Position numbers and translations under genes: made by a program
Shown here: positions 21,354-31,019 of the stretch, one piece after another
Layout: every line of letters starts with the position of its first letter
How positions within the stretch are numbered: the first letter of the stretch is position 1
Notes under the pieces: generated by a model
Database searches by the model: none
Seen by the model: the letters and a program-made list of their open reading frames with translations, nothing else
What the model was told of the DNA's origin: nothing
Assembly: GCA_026122225.1 (NCBI GenBank)
Contig: JANEZZ010002364.1
Coordinates: 620,001-684,000, forward strand
Origin: Heloderma charlesbogerti
Taxonomy: Eukaryota > Chordata > Lepidosauria > Squamata > Helodermatidae
Direction: 5' to 3'
DNA length: 64,000 nt

Positions 21354-21995
21354 TAGGAGTGTACAAAACCCCACTTACCTGGCCCCACTTACCTGGGTTC
21401 CACAGGTGGGGGGAGGTGATCCGTTCCTCCCCCCAGAATCCTCGATGGGGGGGAGGCAATCTGTTCCTCCCCCCCAGAATCCTGCCTGGCCAGCTCCACT
21501 CTGCGGCCAGTCCACAGAGCTGCCAGCCAGGCCAACCCGCAGCAGGGCCTCCAGCCGCTGCTGGGCTGGTGCAGATGCAAATGGCGTCCTGCCCTACTCA
21601 AGCCCGTGAAAGGCTACGTAAATATTTACATAGCCTATCACAGCTAAAGCAGGGACGCAAATGGCATAGGGGACACCATTTGCATCCCTGCTTTAGCCGT
21701 GATAGGCTACGTAAATATATACATAGCCTATCACGGGCCGGCGTAGGAACACAAATGGCGGCCACTTCAACGGCCACCATTTGTGGCTGCAGCAGCCCAG
21801 CAGCGGTCAGAGCTGCCGCTGCCGCCGCCACCAGAGCCGGAGCCAGAGCCAGTGCCACAGCCAGGTAGGCTCTGTTTTGTAGGGCTTTCACGGGGTGGAG
21901 GGCCGGGGGGCTCCATTCTGCCACGGATTCCGAGGGGGCAAATTCACTGGAATTCGCCCCCCTGGGATCCGTGGTAGAATTCTGTAACATCCCTA
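21354..21995 (+). mobile_element. Complete family A element, 642 bp
   Basis: Starts TAGGAGTGTACAAAACCCC and ends TTCTGTAACATCCCTA. Flanks GATAATGG (21346-21353) and GATAACGG (21996-22003) match at 7 of 8 positions. The left end carries two ACTTACCTGG motifs. TACGTA hairpins are at about 21603-21645 and 21694-21738. The right-end donor-like motif has decayed to GGTAGGC. It lies within the transposase pseudogene. Confidence 0.9.
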
Positions 21996-22095
21996 GATAA
22001 CGGAGGCCATGAACTGCATAGTGGAGGGGTGATTGGCCAGTCACCCACTCACCCATGGATACATGGTCACAGACAGGGGTGCCAACATGGTAAAG

Positions 22096-22237
22096 CAGTA
22101 GGTTAGGGTATTTTTAGAAATATGACATTTTTAATGTAGAATTTTATTGTTTTAAACTGTTTCTATTATTGTACATCGCCCAGAGTGGCTGGGTGACCAT
22201 CCAGATGGATGATTAATTAAACAAACAAACAAACAAG
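22096..22237 (+). mobile_element. LINE 3' tail inside the hAT transposase
   Basis: TTTTAAACTGTTTC, then GCCCAGAGTGGCTGGG and a tail of AAAC repeats, the usual layout of an L2/CR1-like LINE 3' end in squamates. It interrupts the transposase between an ATG GTA AAG codon run and GCT GTG TGC, with a 3-4-base repeat of AAAG/AAG at the edges. Confidence 0.7.
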
Positions 22238-22292
22238 GCTGTGTGCGGTGGTGGATTCGAGGGCATCTGCTGCATCGCTCATATCTTCAACC

Positions 22293-22622
22293 TAGGGATG
22301 TACGAAGCCCTTACCTGGCTCCGCACTGGGGCATCCGCGGTGGGGGGGAGGCACTCCGTCCCTCCCCCCGGAATCCTCCCCAGCCAGCTCTGCGGAGCCG
22401 CTGGCCGGGGCCAGCCGCAGCCAGAGTTCCGGCCGCAGCCAGGCTGCTGCGGCCGCAAATGGCAGCCATCTTAGCAGCCGCCATTTGTGCAAGCAGCCGT
22501 GATAGGCTATGTAAGTATTTATGTAGCCTATCACGGCAAAGAGCAGGGACACAAATGGCGGCCGCTACGATGGCCGCCATTTGCGGCTGCAGCAGCCTGG
22601 CAGGGGCCGGAACTGTACCCTT
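22293..22622 (+). mobile_element. Family A element, right end missing
   Basis: Starts TAGGGATGTACGAAGCCC immediately after the AHIFNL codons of the transposase. It contains CTTACCTGG, GC-rich CCAGC blocks, a TACGTA-type hairpin at about 22496-22537 and flanking CAAATGGC hairpins. It ends abruptly at a 42-bp tandem repeat instead of a family A right terminus. Confidence 0.82.
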
Positions 22623-22625
22623 CTC

Positions 22626-22879
22626 TGAATAAAGCTGGCCCTCCGGGCTAGGCATTCTACACTTCTCTGAATAAAGCTGGCCCTCCAGGCTAGGCACTCT
22701 ACCCTCTTCAGAATAAAGCCAGCCCTCTGGGCTAGGCGCTCTACCCTTCCCTAAATAAAGCTGGCCCTCCAGGCTAGGTCACTATCCTCGTCAGAATCGA
22801 GTTGCCGCTCTGGACCACCCACCCACTCTCCGCTTCTCAGAATCGAGCTGGCCCTTCCAGAGTCAGATGCCTCGGCGGG
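22626..22879. repeat. 42-bp tandem repeat, four units with AATAAAG
   Basis: Six units start at 22626, 22668, 22710, 22752, 22793 and 22839. Each reads AATAAAGCTGGCCCTCC or a variant, followed by GGCTAGGC. The first four contain AATAAA, the poly(A)-signal hexamer. The last two have diverged to AATCGAG. Confidence 0.9.
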
Positions 22880-24726
22880 GAAGGCATTTTGGGTTTTGAG
22901 GGACTGCTGTCCTTTTCCCGCCCCTACCTCCTCACCTATTTTCTTGAAAGAGCCTAACCTTCTTGAAAGCTCATTCTGCTCTCTGGAGTCCAGGTGTGTG
23001 GTCTCATGCTCACTCTTCTCTTTGGGACAAAGCATTTCCCAGTTATCCGCCACCATCTCCGCACTACATTCGCTAGTCTTAGAAGGAAATTTGTAATGGC
23101 TGGACCAGTTTTATATGCTTTTGGAGCAGGAGACAAGGGAAGAATGACACAGTACATAACTACTGCAAAGCCCCACTGCCTCCCTGGCACCAGAATGGCC
23201 CTCCCATTGATGTACCATAAAGGATTTACTGTGTACTCCTCCTGAGAGGGCCCTATGACTGTGTTTTATTCTTAATCTTCTCCAATCCCACCCTTGTGGT
23301 TGTGGCCAGTCAACCAGTTCGCCCTTGTTTTGTTTTCCCCCACTGCCTCCTTGGCACTGGAATTGCGCTCACATGGATGTTCCCTTAGGGGAACTCTAGT
23401 CATACCTTCTGATTACTCAGCCTCGAAAGAGTCCTGTATTATTATTCGTTGTCATCTCCCTGGGTCACCGGCCAGGCTACCCCATCCTCCAGCCCTCGGG
23501 CAACTGAGCAGCACACTCAATCACAATGCTGTTTCTTGTGAATTTGTAAAGTTTCTGTCCTTTGTAGAGTCACGAAGGGCATCACCTTTTCATTTGCACT
23601 GCAGTAGCTGAGAATGAGATAACCCCTGGCCCATCCACCTGACCTCCTGTCCCCAGGCAAAGGAACCTAAACGAGTTTTATGTGATTTCCGAGTTTCAAT
23701 GTAATGCCTGTGTTTATGCATGGCTTGTCTTTCTGACAAGCCTGACAGGATCAACCAGGTCATTAGGGGTGTTGTCTCATTAGGGGAAAGATACATGTAC
23801 CTCTGTACATGCAATATGTAATGCATACATACTAAAAAATGGAGAGTGTGAAGCAGCCCCGAGGAATGCAAATTATGTGTGGCCCAAGCATACTTTTATG
23901 GAAAAATGCACACACATTGTGGCACACTGTTCATGGATTCTGGCCAATATCTTTAAACCAATGTATGTTAATTGGCAATGCAATGCCAAAAGGATGTATG
24001 GTAATATATTAAATTATGACAATGATACTTTAGTTGGTGACTTAGCTTAACCTTCCAGTCTCTTGTGCTGATCCTCACAATCAGACAATGTGATTGTCCA
24101 ATTTTCCTAGTGCCACTGCCAGTACTGAAAGAAGGCATGCAAAGCAGTCTAATTAATACAAAATCAAAGAAAGCAGAGAGAAAAATGTTAGCCACTCGGC
24201 TGCTTTGGAAGAAGTCATGCCCTAATACATTAATTCCTTGTTGATCCAGTTTGTATTGCTGGTGAACTGTTGAGGTTATACACAAAGGTTAATTTCCACA
24301 TCAGTTCTCTGTGAAGTTCTCTTTATTTTTTACATAATGTTCTCATTTCCTCCCCATATTCTAAATGTCAAGACTTTGTGCATTTCTTCTGTTCAGCCCT
24401 GGCATTACTTCCCAAAATAGACAATAATAAAAGTCAGTGATGCCATGAATTTTCTAATTAAAATGAAATTGTAAGAACCTATTTAAAAATCCCCTGTGCA
24501 GCTGGACTTGTTCACACAACAAGCAGAGGTGGTCCTGAATAGCACCTTAAAGATGACATCACTCTGGGTGAAGTCCAGAGGTGTCTGGCAGGTCCAGGGT
24601 CAGATCCTTATCCCATGTCAAAACTGTCTATGTTGTGTACATCTAAAAAACCAAAACAAAACCCAGGTTAAGGGAGAAAATGAGTTTGTTTCTTGCATTT
24701 CTTGCAGCCAGTCAAAGGAGCAGGCC
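22880..24726. other. Unclassified sequence, no gene seen
   Basis: 22880-23640 is moderately GC-rich, contiguous with the 42-bp repeat and possibly part of the same unknown element. An 83-codon ORF from 22994 shows no motif I recognise. 23640-24726 is AT-rich and unclassified. Confidence 0.4.
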
Positions 24727-25160
24727 TGTTTTATTTTGGTGAGTTTATTTACTTATTCATTTATAATATTTATATACCGCTCTACATCAAAAGATTTTGG
24801 AGCAGTGAAAAGCAAAGATAAAATAATAAAACACCATGTTAAAACAATCAAAACATTTTAAGAGAAACAAATTCTGAATTTAATAAACAGTGGTGGTTCA
24901 CTCAAGGAAGTCCTCTCGAAATAACAATGTCTTCAGGAGGTGCTGGAAGCAGGCAAGCAACACAACATTGGCTCCTGCCTGATCTCCAAAGACAAGGAGT
25001 TGTACAGGAAGGGGGCTACCACACTGAAGACCCTTTTGGAAGACTTATGGTGGGGTGGGGAATCTCAGGCTGGTGGGCCAAATCTGACCTTCCAGGAGTC
25101 ACAATGTGTCCTTCACCCTTCTGGGGTTCTCCAAATGGCCATGCTGCCTTCTCCTGGCCC
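24727..25160 (-). mobile_element. L2/CR1-like LINE 3' fragment
   Basis: The plus strand begins TTTATTTACTTATTCATTTA, followed by TATATACCGCTCTACATC, the complement of a squamate LINE tail. Further in, CCTGCCTGATCTCCAAAG and GGGGGCTACCACACTGAAG match the 3'-region style of the same LINE group. The family name is from general recognition only. Confidence 0.6.
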
Positions 25161-25163
25161 TAC

Positions 25164-25558
25164 TAGAGATGTATGCACAAAACTCGACTTCATGGACATT
25201 CTCCAAATTCCACCTTGGAGCTTGTTCCATCTCATGTCCATATCAGTTTGGGATCTTTGTTTTTTGTTTTTGTTTTGTTTTCGCATGAAAATGTGTGCAT
25301 ATTTTCATGTATATTTTTCCAAATGTACGCATCAATTGTGTGCATCTTTGGGATGTATGCATTCTTCTCCCATTGCTGGAAGCATGTTTCTGTGCAATTT
25401 TCAGAAGTAAGCATGCTGTCAAATGCATTTTCACTTTGAAAGCTCAATGTACAGACTTTGACTGTGGACTGTTTTCGAGTCCGTGTTTTGTCTGGAAGGT
25501 GCAAACTGGGTAAATCCTGATCAGACATGAACTGAAATGAATGCCTCATATATCTCTA
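25164..25558. mobile_element. Family B hAT-type element, 395 bp
   Basis: Starts TAGAGATGTATGCACAAAAC and ends CTCATATATCTCTA. The interior is AT-rich with TGTGTGCATATTTTC, AAATGTACGCATC and GTATGCATTC words. Flanks GGCCCTAC and GGGGCTCC agree at only 5 of 8 positions, so the target duplication is weak. Confidence 0.6.
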
Positions 25559-25892
25559 GGGGGCTCCTCCCTTTCTCTCAGCCACTGATTGTTTGGTGCT
25601 TTCCTTGCTTTCCTTTCCTGCTGTTTTTCTTCCATTCCATAAGATTGAAATGCTTCTCCTAAGCTTACTTAGTAGCAGTAAGAGCTGGTACAATATGCAG
25701 GTATTTTTGGCCACACCCCTTTTGCTTTAGGTTCCACCCACCACTACAATGCAGCCCCTGAGAGCTTCTCAGAAACTGAATTTGCCCTCAGGCTAAAAGA
25801 GGCTCCCTGGCCCTGCTTTATAGGATAAAGCATGGTTTTAAGTGGGTTTTAACACCTCTCTTTTTGTGCAGGTGCTTTTTTAAAATAAAGCA
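25559..25892. other. Unclassified sequence, no gene seen
   Basis: A short unique stretch between a family B element and a BovB copy. Nothing recognised. Confidence 0.5.
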
Positions 25893-25899
25893 GCATTAT

Positions 25900-27153
25900 T
25901 TGTTGTTGTTCAGTCGTTCAGTCGTGTCCGACTCTTCGTGACCCCATGGACCATAGCACGCCAGGCCTTCCTGTCCTGCGCTCTCTCCCGGAGCGTGCTC
26001 AAGTTCATATTCATTGCATCTGTGATGCTATCTAGCCATCTCATCCTCTGCCGTCCCCTTCTCCTTTTGCCTTCAGTCTTTCCCAGCATCAGGGTCTTTT
26101 CCAGGGAGTTTTCTCTTCGCATTAGGTGGCCAAAATATTGGAGCTTCAGCTTCATTATCTGTCCTTCCAATGAGCAGTCAGGGTTGATTTCCTTTAGGAT
26201 GGACTGATTTGACCTCCTTGCAGTCCAGGGGACTCGTAAGAGTCTTCTCCAGCACCACAGTTCAAAAGCATCAATTCTTCGGCGCTCAGCCTTCCTTATA
26301 GTCCAGCTCTCACAGCCATACATTACTACTGGGAAAACCATAGCTTTGATTAGATGGACCTTTGTCGGCAAGGTGATGTCTCTGCTTCTTACTATGCTGT
26401 CTAGGTTTGCCATAGCTTTCCTCCCAAGGAGCAAGCGTCTTTTAATTTCATGGCTACAGTCACCATCTGCGGTGATCTTGGAGCCCAAGAAAGTAAAATC
26501 TGTCACTGCTTCCATTTCTTCCCCTTCTATATGCCAGGAAGTGATGGGGCCAGATGCCATGATCTTCATTTTTTTAATGTTGAGTTTCAAACCAGCTTTT
26601 GCACTCTCCTCTTTCACCCTCAACAAGAGGCTCTTTAGATCCTCTTCGCTTTCTGCCATTAGGGTGGTATCGTCTGCATATCGGAGGTTGTTGATAATTC
26701 TCCCGGCAATCTTAATTCCGACCTCTGATTCATCCAATCCGGCATTTCTCATGATGTGCTCTGCATATAAGTTAAATAAGCAGGGTGACAACATGCAGCC
26801 TTGTCGTACTCCTTTCCCAATTTGGAACCACTCGGTTGTTCCATGTGTGGTTCTTACTGTTGCTTCTTGACCCTCGTACAGGTTTCTCAGGAGACAGGTA
26901 AGGTGGTCTGGTACTCCCATCACTTTCAGAATTTGCCACAGTTTGTTGTGATCCACACCATCAAAGGCTTTAGCGTAGTCAATGAAGCAGAATAGACGTT
27001 TTTCTGGAATTCTCTTGCTTTCTCCATGATGCAGCGAACGTTGGCGATTTGATCTCTAGTTCCTCTGCCTCTTCGAAACCCGGCTTGTACTTCCGGTAGT
27101 TCTCGGTTCGCATACTGCTGAAGCCTAGCTTGTAGGATTTTGAGCATCACCTT
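25900..27153 (-). mobile_element. RTE-BovB LINE, 5' truncated
   Basis: The 3' end of BovB starts at 25900 and the copy stops within the reverse transcriptase at 27153. GCATTAT flanks both sides (25893-25899, 27154-27160), so this is a truncated insertion. Very similar to the copy at 60.7 kb. Confidence 0.94.
25910..27150 (-). pseudogene. BovB reverse transcriptase, C-terminal half
   Basis: Encodes the RT from the fingers (QAGFRRGRGTRDQIANVRC, 27150-26926) through MDHNKLWQIL, GVRQGCMLSPC, RYADDTTLMAE, LNIKKMKIM and FLGSKI to the conserved C-terminus ending KSRTRLND. The 348-codon frame 26956-25910 is open. A one-base loss near 26990 (AGAATAGACG where the 60.7 kb copy has AGAAATAGACG) separates it from the upstream frame. 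The endonuclease is absent because of the 5' truncation. YADD is intact. Confidence 0.93.
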
Positions 27154-27160
27154 GCATTAT

Positions 27161-27534
27161 ACAGGTCACAAACTGATGAGGAAAGACTGCTTGCCACAAA
27201 CTTAGCGTTTCTGGAACAGTTGTGTGGAATTTAATGGGGTCATGTAGTATTGACTTTCCTTTGTGCAATATTTTTCACCCCAGCCAACTCTACTGTTTAC
27301 ATAGCACCATCAATGTATATGCCACGTTTAAAGGAATATAAAGCAAACAAGATAAATCCCTTCCCCAATGAGCTTAAACTCTGAGTGTTGACAGTAAGGT
27401 ACAAAACAGAAAATGGAGAGGGAAGACAGGAAGGGGAGAGACAAAGGTAACAAGGGGTGAATATGCACACATTTCTTTATTTTAATATGTATCAGTGATC
27501 TTTCAGAAGAACAGTACCCTGTTCAAGGCATGTC
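27161..27534. other. Unclassified sequence, no gene seen
   Basis: AT-rich, nothing recognised. Confidence 0.5.
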
Positions 27535-27910
27535 ACCCTCCAGGTGCCTCCTCCATGGCAGGCTCAGGAGAGGGCAACGAGGGAGAGGGCCTTCTCAGTG
27601 GTGGCCCTATGGAAAACAAGGCCTGCCTGGAGCCAACCTTGTTATCTTTTTGGCACCAGGCTAAGACCTTTTTCTTCACTCAGGCATTCGGCGGCATATG
27701 ATGAGTTCTTAATCAGGTCTTGGATATGTTTTATGGTTGATTGTTTAAAATTGTTTTCAGATATATGTTGTTTCTGTATGTGCTGTCTGTTTATATGTTT
27801 TTATGTAAATGGTTTTACACCTGGTATAATGTATTTGTGATGTTTTGTAATCTCTGTAAACCGTCCTGAGAGCTTTGGCTATGGGGCGGTATACAAATGC
27901 AATGTATAAT
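27535..27910 (+). mobile_element. L2/CR1-like LINE 3' end
   Basis: AGAGGGCCTTCTCAGTGGTG, AAGACCTTTTTCTTC, repeated TTTAAAATTGTTTT-type sequence and GGCTATGGGGCGGTATAC form the standard 3' end of an abundant squamate LINE. It ends without a long poly(A) tail, near AATGCAATGTATAATTG. Confidence 0.7.
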
Positions 27911-28234
27911 TGTGATGATCATAACACTTTTGAAATGAGAGGTCTGATAGATAGCGGAATGCATGCATGCATGCTGCTCCACCAAAACTCTGGTGATTTT
28001 GAAAGCTCCTGGAATGGGCTCCAGAATTCATGTTGGGCACATGCAAACAACGAGGCCTTCCTTGTGTGTGATCTGTTTTGAGCATGCAAAATGGGAGTTG
28101 CTTTAGTAGGCTGTCTTACCTGTCCTGAGCTTCTGGTGCAGCAAGTGGGAAATGTTTTCAACACTTGTTGGCTGTGGCCATTATGACAGGAACATCCCGG
28201 GGACACTGGAGGAGGACAGCCTGTGTGCTCTGAA

Positions 28235-28764
28235 GAGGGATGTCATCTGTGTCCAATATGAGGGTGGAGTCCAACTGACTCTCCCCTGCTTGGCCTGCCA
28301 AAGTGGAGACTGCGGACCTCGCTGGCCAGCCGCCCCACTCACTGTGCGAGCTGCTGGATGGCTTAGCAAGCAACCGGCAAGCTCCGTGCATCCACCTGGT
28401 CCCCCAGCAAGCCACCATTTTGAGTAGAAGTAGTGGTTCAATATTCTGCATAAAAGGTATTTTATGCAAATGGCAGCCGTAGAGCCACCGTTTACACAAG
28501 ATTAGAAGCATCAATGGTCCATTCACACCTCCAATCTTGCGTAAATGTCAGCTTTACGGCCACCACTTGTGTAAAAGACCTTTCACACAGAATAATGCAC
28601 CACCATTTCTATGCAAAATGGCAGCTCGCTAGGGGACTGGGCAGCTGTGCAATGCTCATCGGCGCTTGCTGGGCCATCCAGGGGCTTGCACGGTGTGGCG
28701 AGTGGGGGCGAGGGTTCAACGAGTGTCTGGTGAGCGCAAACAGAGGTGAGTCTGTCCATCCCTA
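28235..28764 (+). mobile_element. Family C hAT-type element, one large palindrome
   Basis: Starts GAGGGATGTCATCTGTG (first base changed) and ends CTGTCCATCCCTA. It is flanked by a perfect 8-bp duplication GCTCTGAA (28227-28234, 28765-28772). The core, about 28385-28645, is one interrupted palindrome whose arms read CCACCATTTTG, TTTTATGCAAATGGCAGCC and their complements. GGTGAGT lies about 18 bp from the right end. Confidence 0.88.
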
Positions 28765-28772
28765 GCTCTGAA

Positions 28773-29460
28773 GCTCTGAAATTCTAAGCAGACCGGACAC
28801 AATCATGGCATGAGAGGCAGCTCCTAAGTGACCTCGGGGAAGGTGGCTCTGGAAGATCACCTTTCTTATTGCTTCTGGTAGAGCAACTGGGTGGTAATAC
28901 ACTGCCCATCACCAGTCCAGACGTGTAGAACATTTTGGGAAGAGACCAGAATCATTTCCTTCATCTGCAGTGGGTGGTCCTGTTCCCTTTAAAAATGCTC
29001 GTGTTCAACTCAGGCAGAACCTGGGGTCTGTTCCTGCTTTCTGGCTAGGGCAAACTTTAGGAACTTTTAGGATTGGTGAGAAATTCATTTCAGTTAATTT
29101 TCGACCAGAATTTACCCACTTCATATATCCTAAAACTGAACTCGGACCTGAACACGATCTCTGTGTGGTCTAAAGTCTGCACAGTGCAGTGCAATTCACA
29201 CAACAACAAAAATGTGTTAGAAAAATGCCTACTTTGAAAAATGTTCACAAACACACTTTAGTCAATGGGAGGAAAATGTGTACATGTCAAAAAGGTGCAC
29301 AACCAATGTGTACATTTGGGAAAATGTACATGGAAATATGCATTGTTTTCATGCAAAACAAAGCTCGTGATCAGATATGGACACGGGTTGGAATGAGCTA
29401 CAAGGTGGAATTCAGAGAACCTTGTTGAGCTTGAGTTTTGCTGTTTTACACTTGCGAGCG
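28773..29460. other. Spacer and a probable family B relic
   Basis: 28773-29040 is unclassified. About 29045-29430 carries TTTCAGTTAATTTTCGACC, AATGTGTACATTTGGG and GAAATATGCATTG words of family B. Its ends are too diverged to fix. Confidence 0.45.
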
Positions 29461-31011
29461 GAGGTGGGTTAAAGAAGACACAGACAACAAGCTTGGGTTG
29501 AAAATTTGGCCACATTTATTGAAATACCTGCAAAGGGGTAACTAGGACGGGCAACTAACTGTGACAGCAGCTAGCTGGCACTTCTTGGGCAAAAACACAC
29601 CCAGCCTGAGGGGTGGCGGTGATCTCGCCATCCCTCCAGACTGCCCCTTCTGGGGGAGGTAGACCTTCCGGTGTCACCCCCAACCCAGTGCCGCACAACA
29701 CCTGGGTGAGTGAGTAGGGTTGGTCTCCCAGGCAACCCTTATCCCCCCGCTGAGCCGCACAACCCGTTCGGGGAGCCTCAGGCGTCACTTGTCACCATAA
29801 GGTGCCTCTGCATGCACACCATCCCTACTTTCCTGTTTTGCCCATCCTAGCCGCCACAGGAGTCACAAGGCTAGAGCTTGTGAAACTCCCCCCACCTGCG
29901 CAGAAGAACTTCCCACAGGCCCCTCTGCAGATCAGACAGAAATATGTTATTTACTACATGAGACAGGCGGATGCCGTCCTACCTGTAATGCTCCCTCCAT
30001 GTCCACAGAATTTCCTGGCAGATGGTGTGTCCATCGCCACATTCGCATAGGCCATAAGCCATTTCTCTATGCGCTTTCCAATGTGCCCTGCCACTGGCAA
30101 CGTCATTCCATGCCTTCCCATTGATCCATGGGAGTGGTGAGGACTGCAATAGGCTACTTCCGGCCAGGTATGCCGGACCACCTGCATCTCAACCAAGGCC
30201 TGTTCAATCAGCCAAAGTCATTCCTCCTCTCAATGTGCAGCACCTGTACCTGCGGAGGAAGACTTAACAAACTTTGGTGGAACAGAGTGAGGAGGGGACT
30301 CCCACCGTATGCCTCCTCTGTGAAACCACTGGATCTCAATGTGTCGGAGTGACAGAAGCTGAAGTCCGAAGACGACTACAAGCCCTTCGTGCAGCTCAAG
30401 ACATCATAATGTGCCGATGTTAGAGCACCCGTTCCGGCGTACGACGGGTCTGCTGGTCTACGGAGTAAACACATTAGGGCAAGCAAAGCGAGAATCGTGT
30501 CAGGAAGAAACAGACAACTCACGAACGCAGGCCGGAACGCTGTGAAGCCATAACGTGCCTGCGAGAGAAACCTCCAGTGGCATAACCCATTGACTTCTGT
30601 TTGGCCGTGGGCCCGTGCCATGCCCTTGCCATACCAATCAGTTTGATCACCAAATACGTAAGTGGGTTACATAGGGCCAGACATGTACCGTGAAGTATCT
30701 CAAGGCCCTCCGGAACAAATCGGACTTGAGATCCCAGACCAACCCTGAATTCCTAAGGGGGGGGGCTTGCAGACAGCCATTAAGGTTGCTGCATGGAACA
30801 GGGAAATGTCTTACTAAAAAGGACAAATGGAGGGCCCTTACCCCCGGAGCACAAAAGGGAGGTATCCGGGGAGATAGGGTGGCTAAATTTACTAAAACAA
30901 GCGACAACTGTGCCCAACCCTATTGCACTCCGAACCCTAAAATCTGACATGGGAGACAGTAATTCCCAGCGTTGTGGGCCAGAAGGCTAAATGGCCATCT
31001 TGCGACTTATG
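29461..31011. other. Unclassified, moderately GC-rich sequence
   Basis: No intact ORF or domain recognised. Composition resembles the decayed DIRS/Ngaro-like region at 33.0-35.1 kb, so it may belong to the same or a related old element, but I found no shared motif that proves this. Confidence 0.35.
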
Positions 31012-31019
31012 GTCCCAGA

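Larger units (their letters stand above)
19620..22292 (+). pseudogene. hAT-superfamily transposase, split by several insertions
   Basis: Decayed BED-finger hAT transposase. An acidic N-terminal stretch (about 19860-19960) lies in another frame. 19946-20573 encodes the BED finger (IAWDHFELGANPS, CCHC, terminal RRQH, but the first zinc-ligand histidine is not visible) and the MVVLDDQPFFLIGNVGFKRL segment typical of these transposases. 21167-21353 encodes FTSHIWSSEGE, SLTAHW and ALLHGQVMDQSH, the start of the RNase-H-like core; the usual first catalytic Asp reads His. 21996-22095 encodes VTDRGANMVK with the second Asp kept. 22238-22292 encodes GICCIAHIFNL, after which the gene is cut off. In-frame stops are at 20255, 21230 and 22030. 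The breaks are a family A element, a second family A element, a LINE tail and a third family A element. About 20 codons are missing at the first break. Confidence 0.85.

Noticed and set aside
20574..22000. Family A elements as introns of the hAT transposase
   Set aside because: They have transposon termini and, at 21354, an 8-bp duplication; the GGTAAGT lies inside the element, far from the interruption point, so they are insertions.
22994..23245. 83-codon ORF in unclassified GC-rich DNA
   Set aside because: No recognisable motif, no supporting neighbours and length close to chance expectation.
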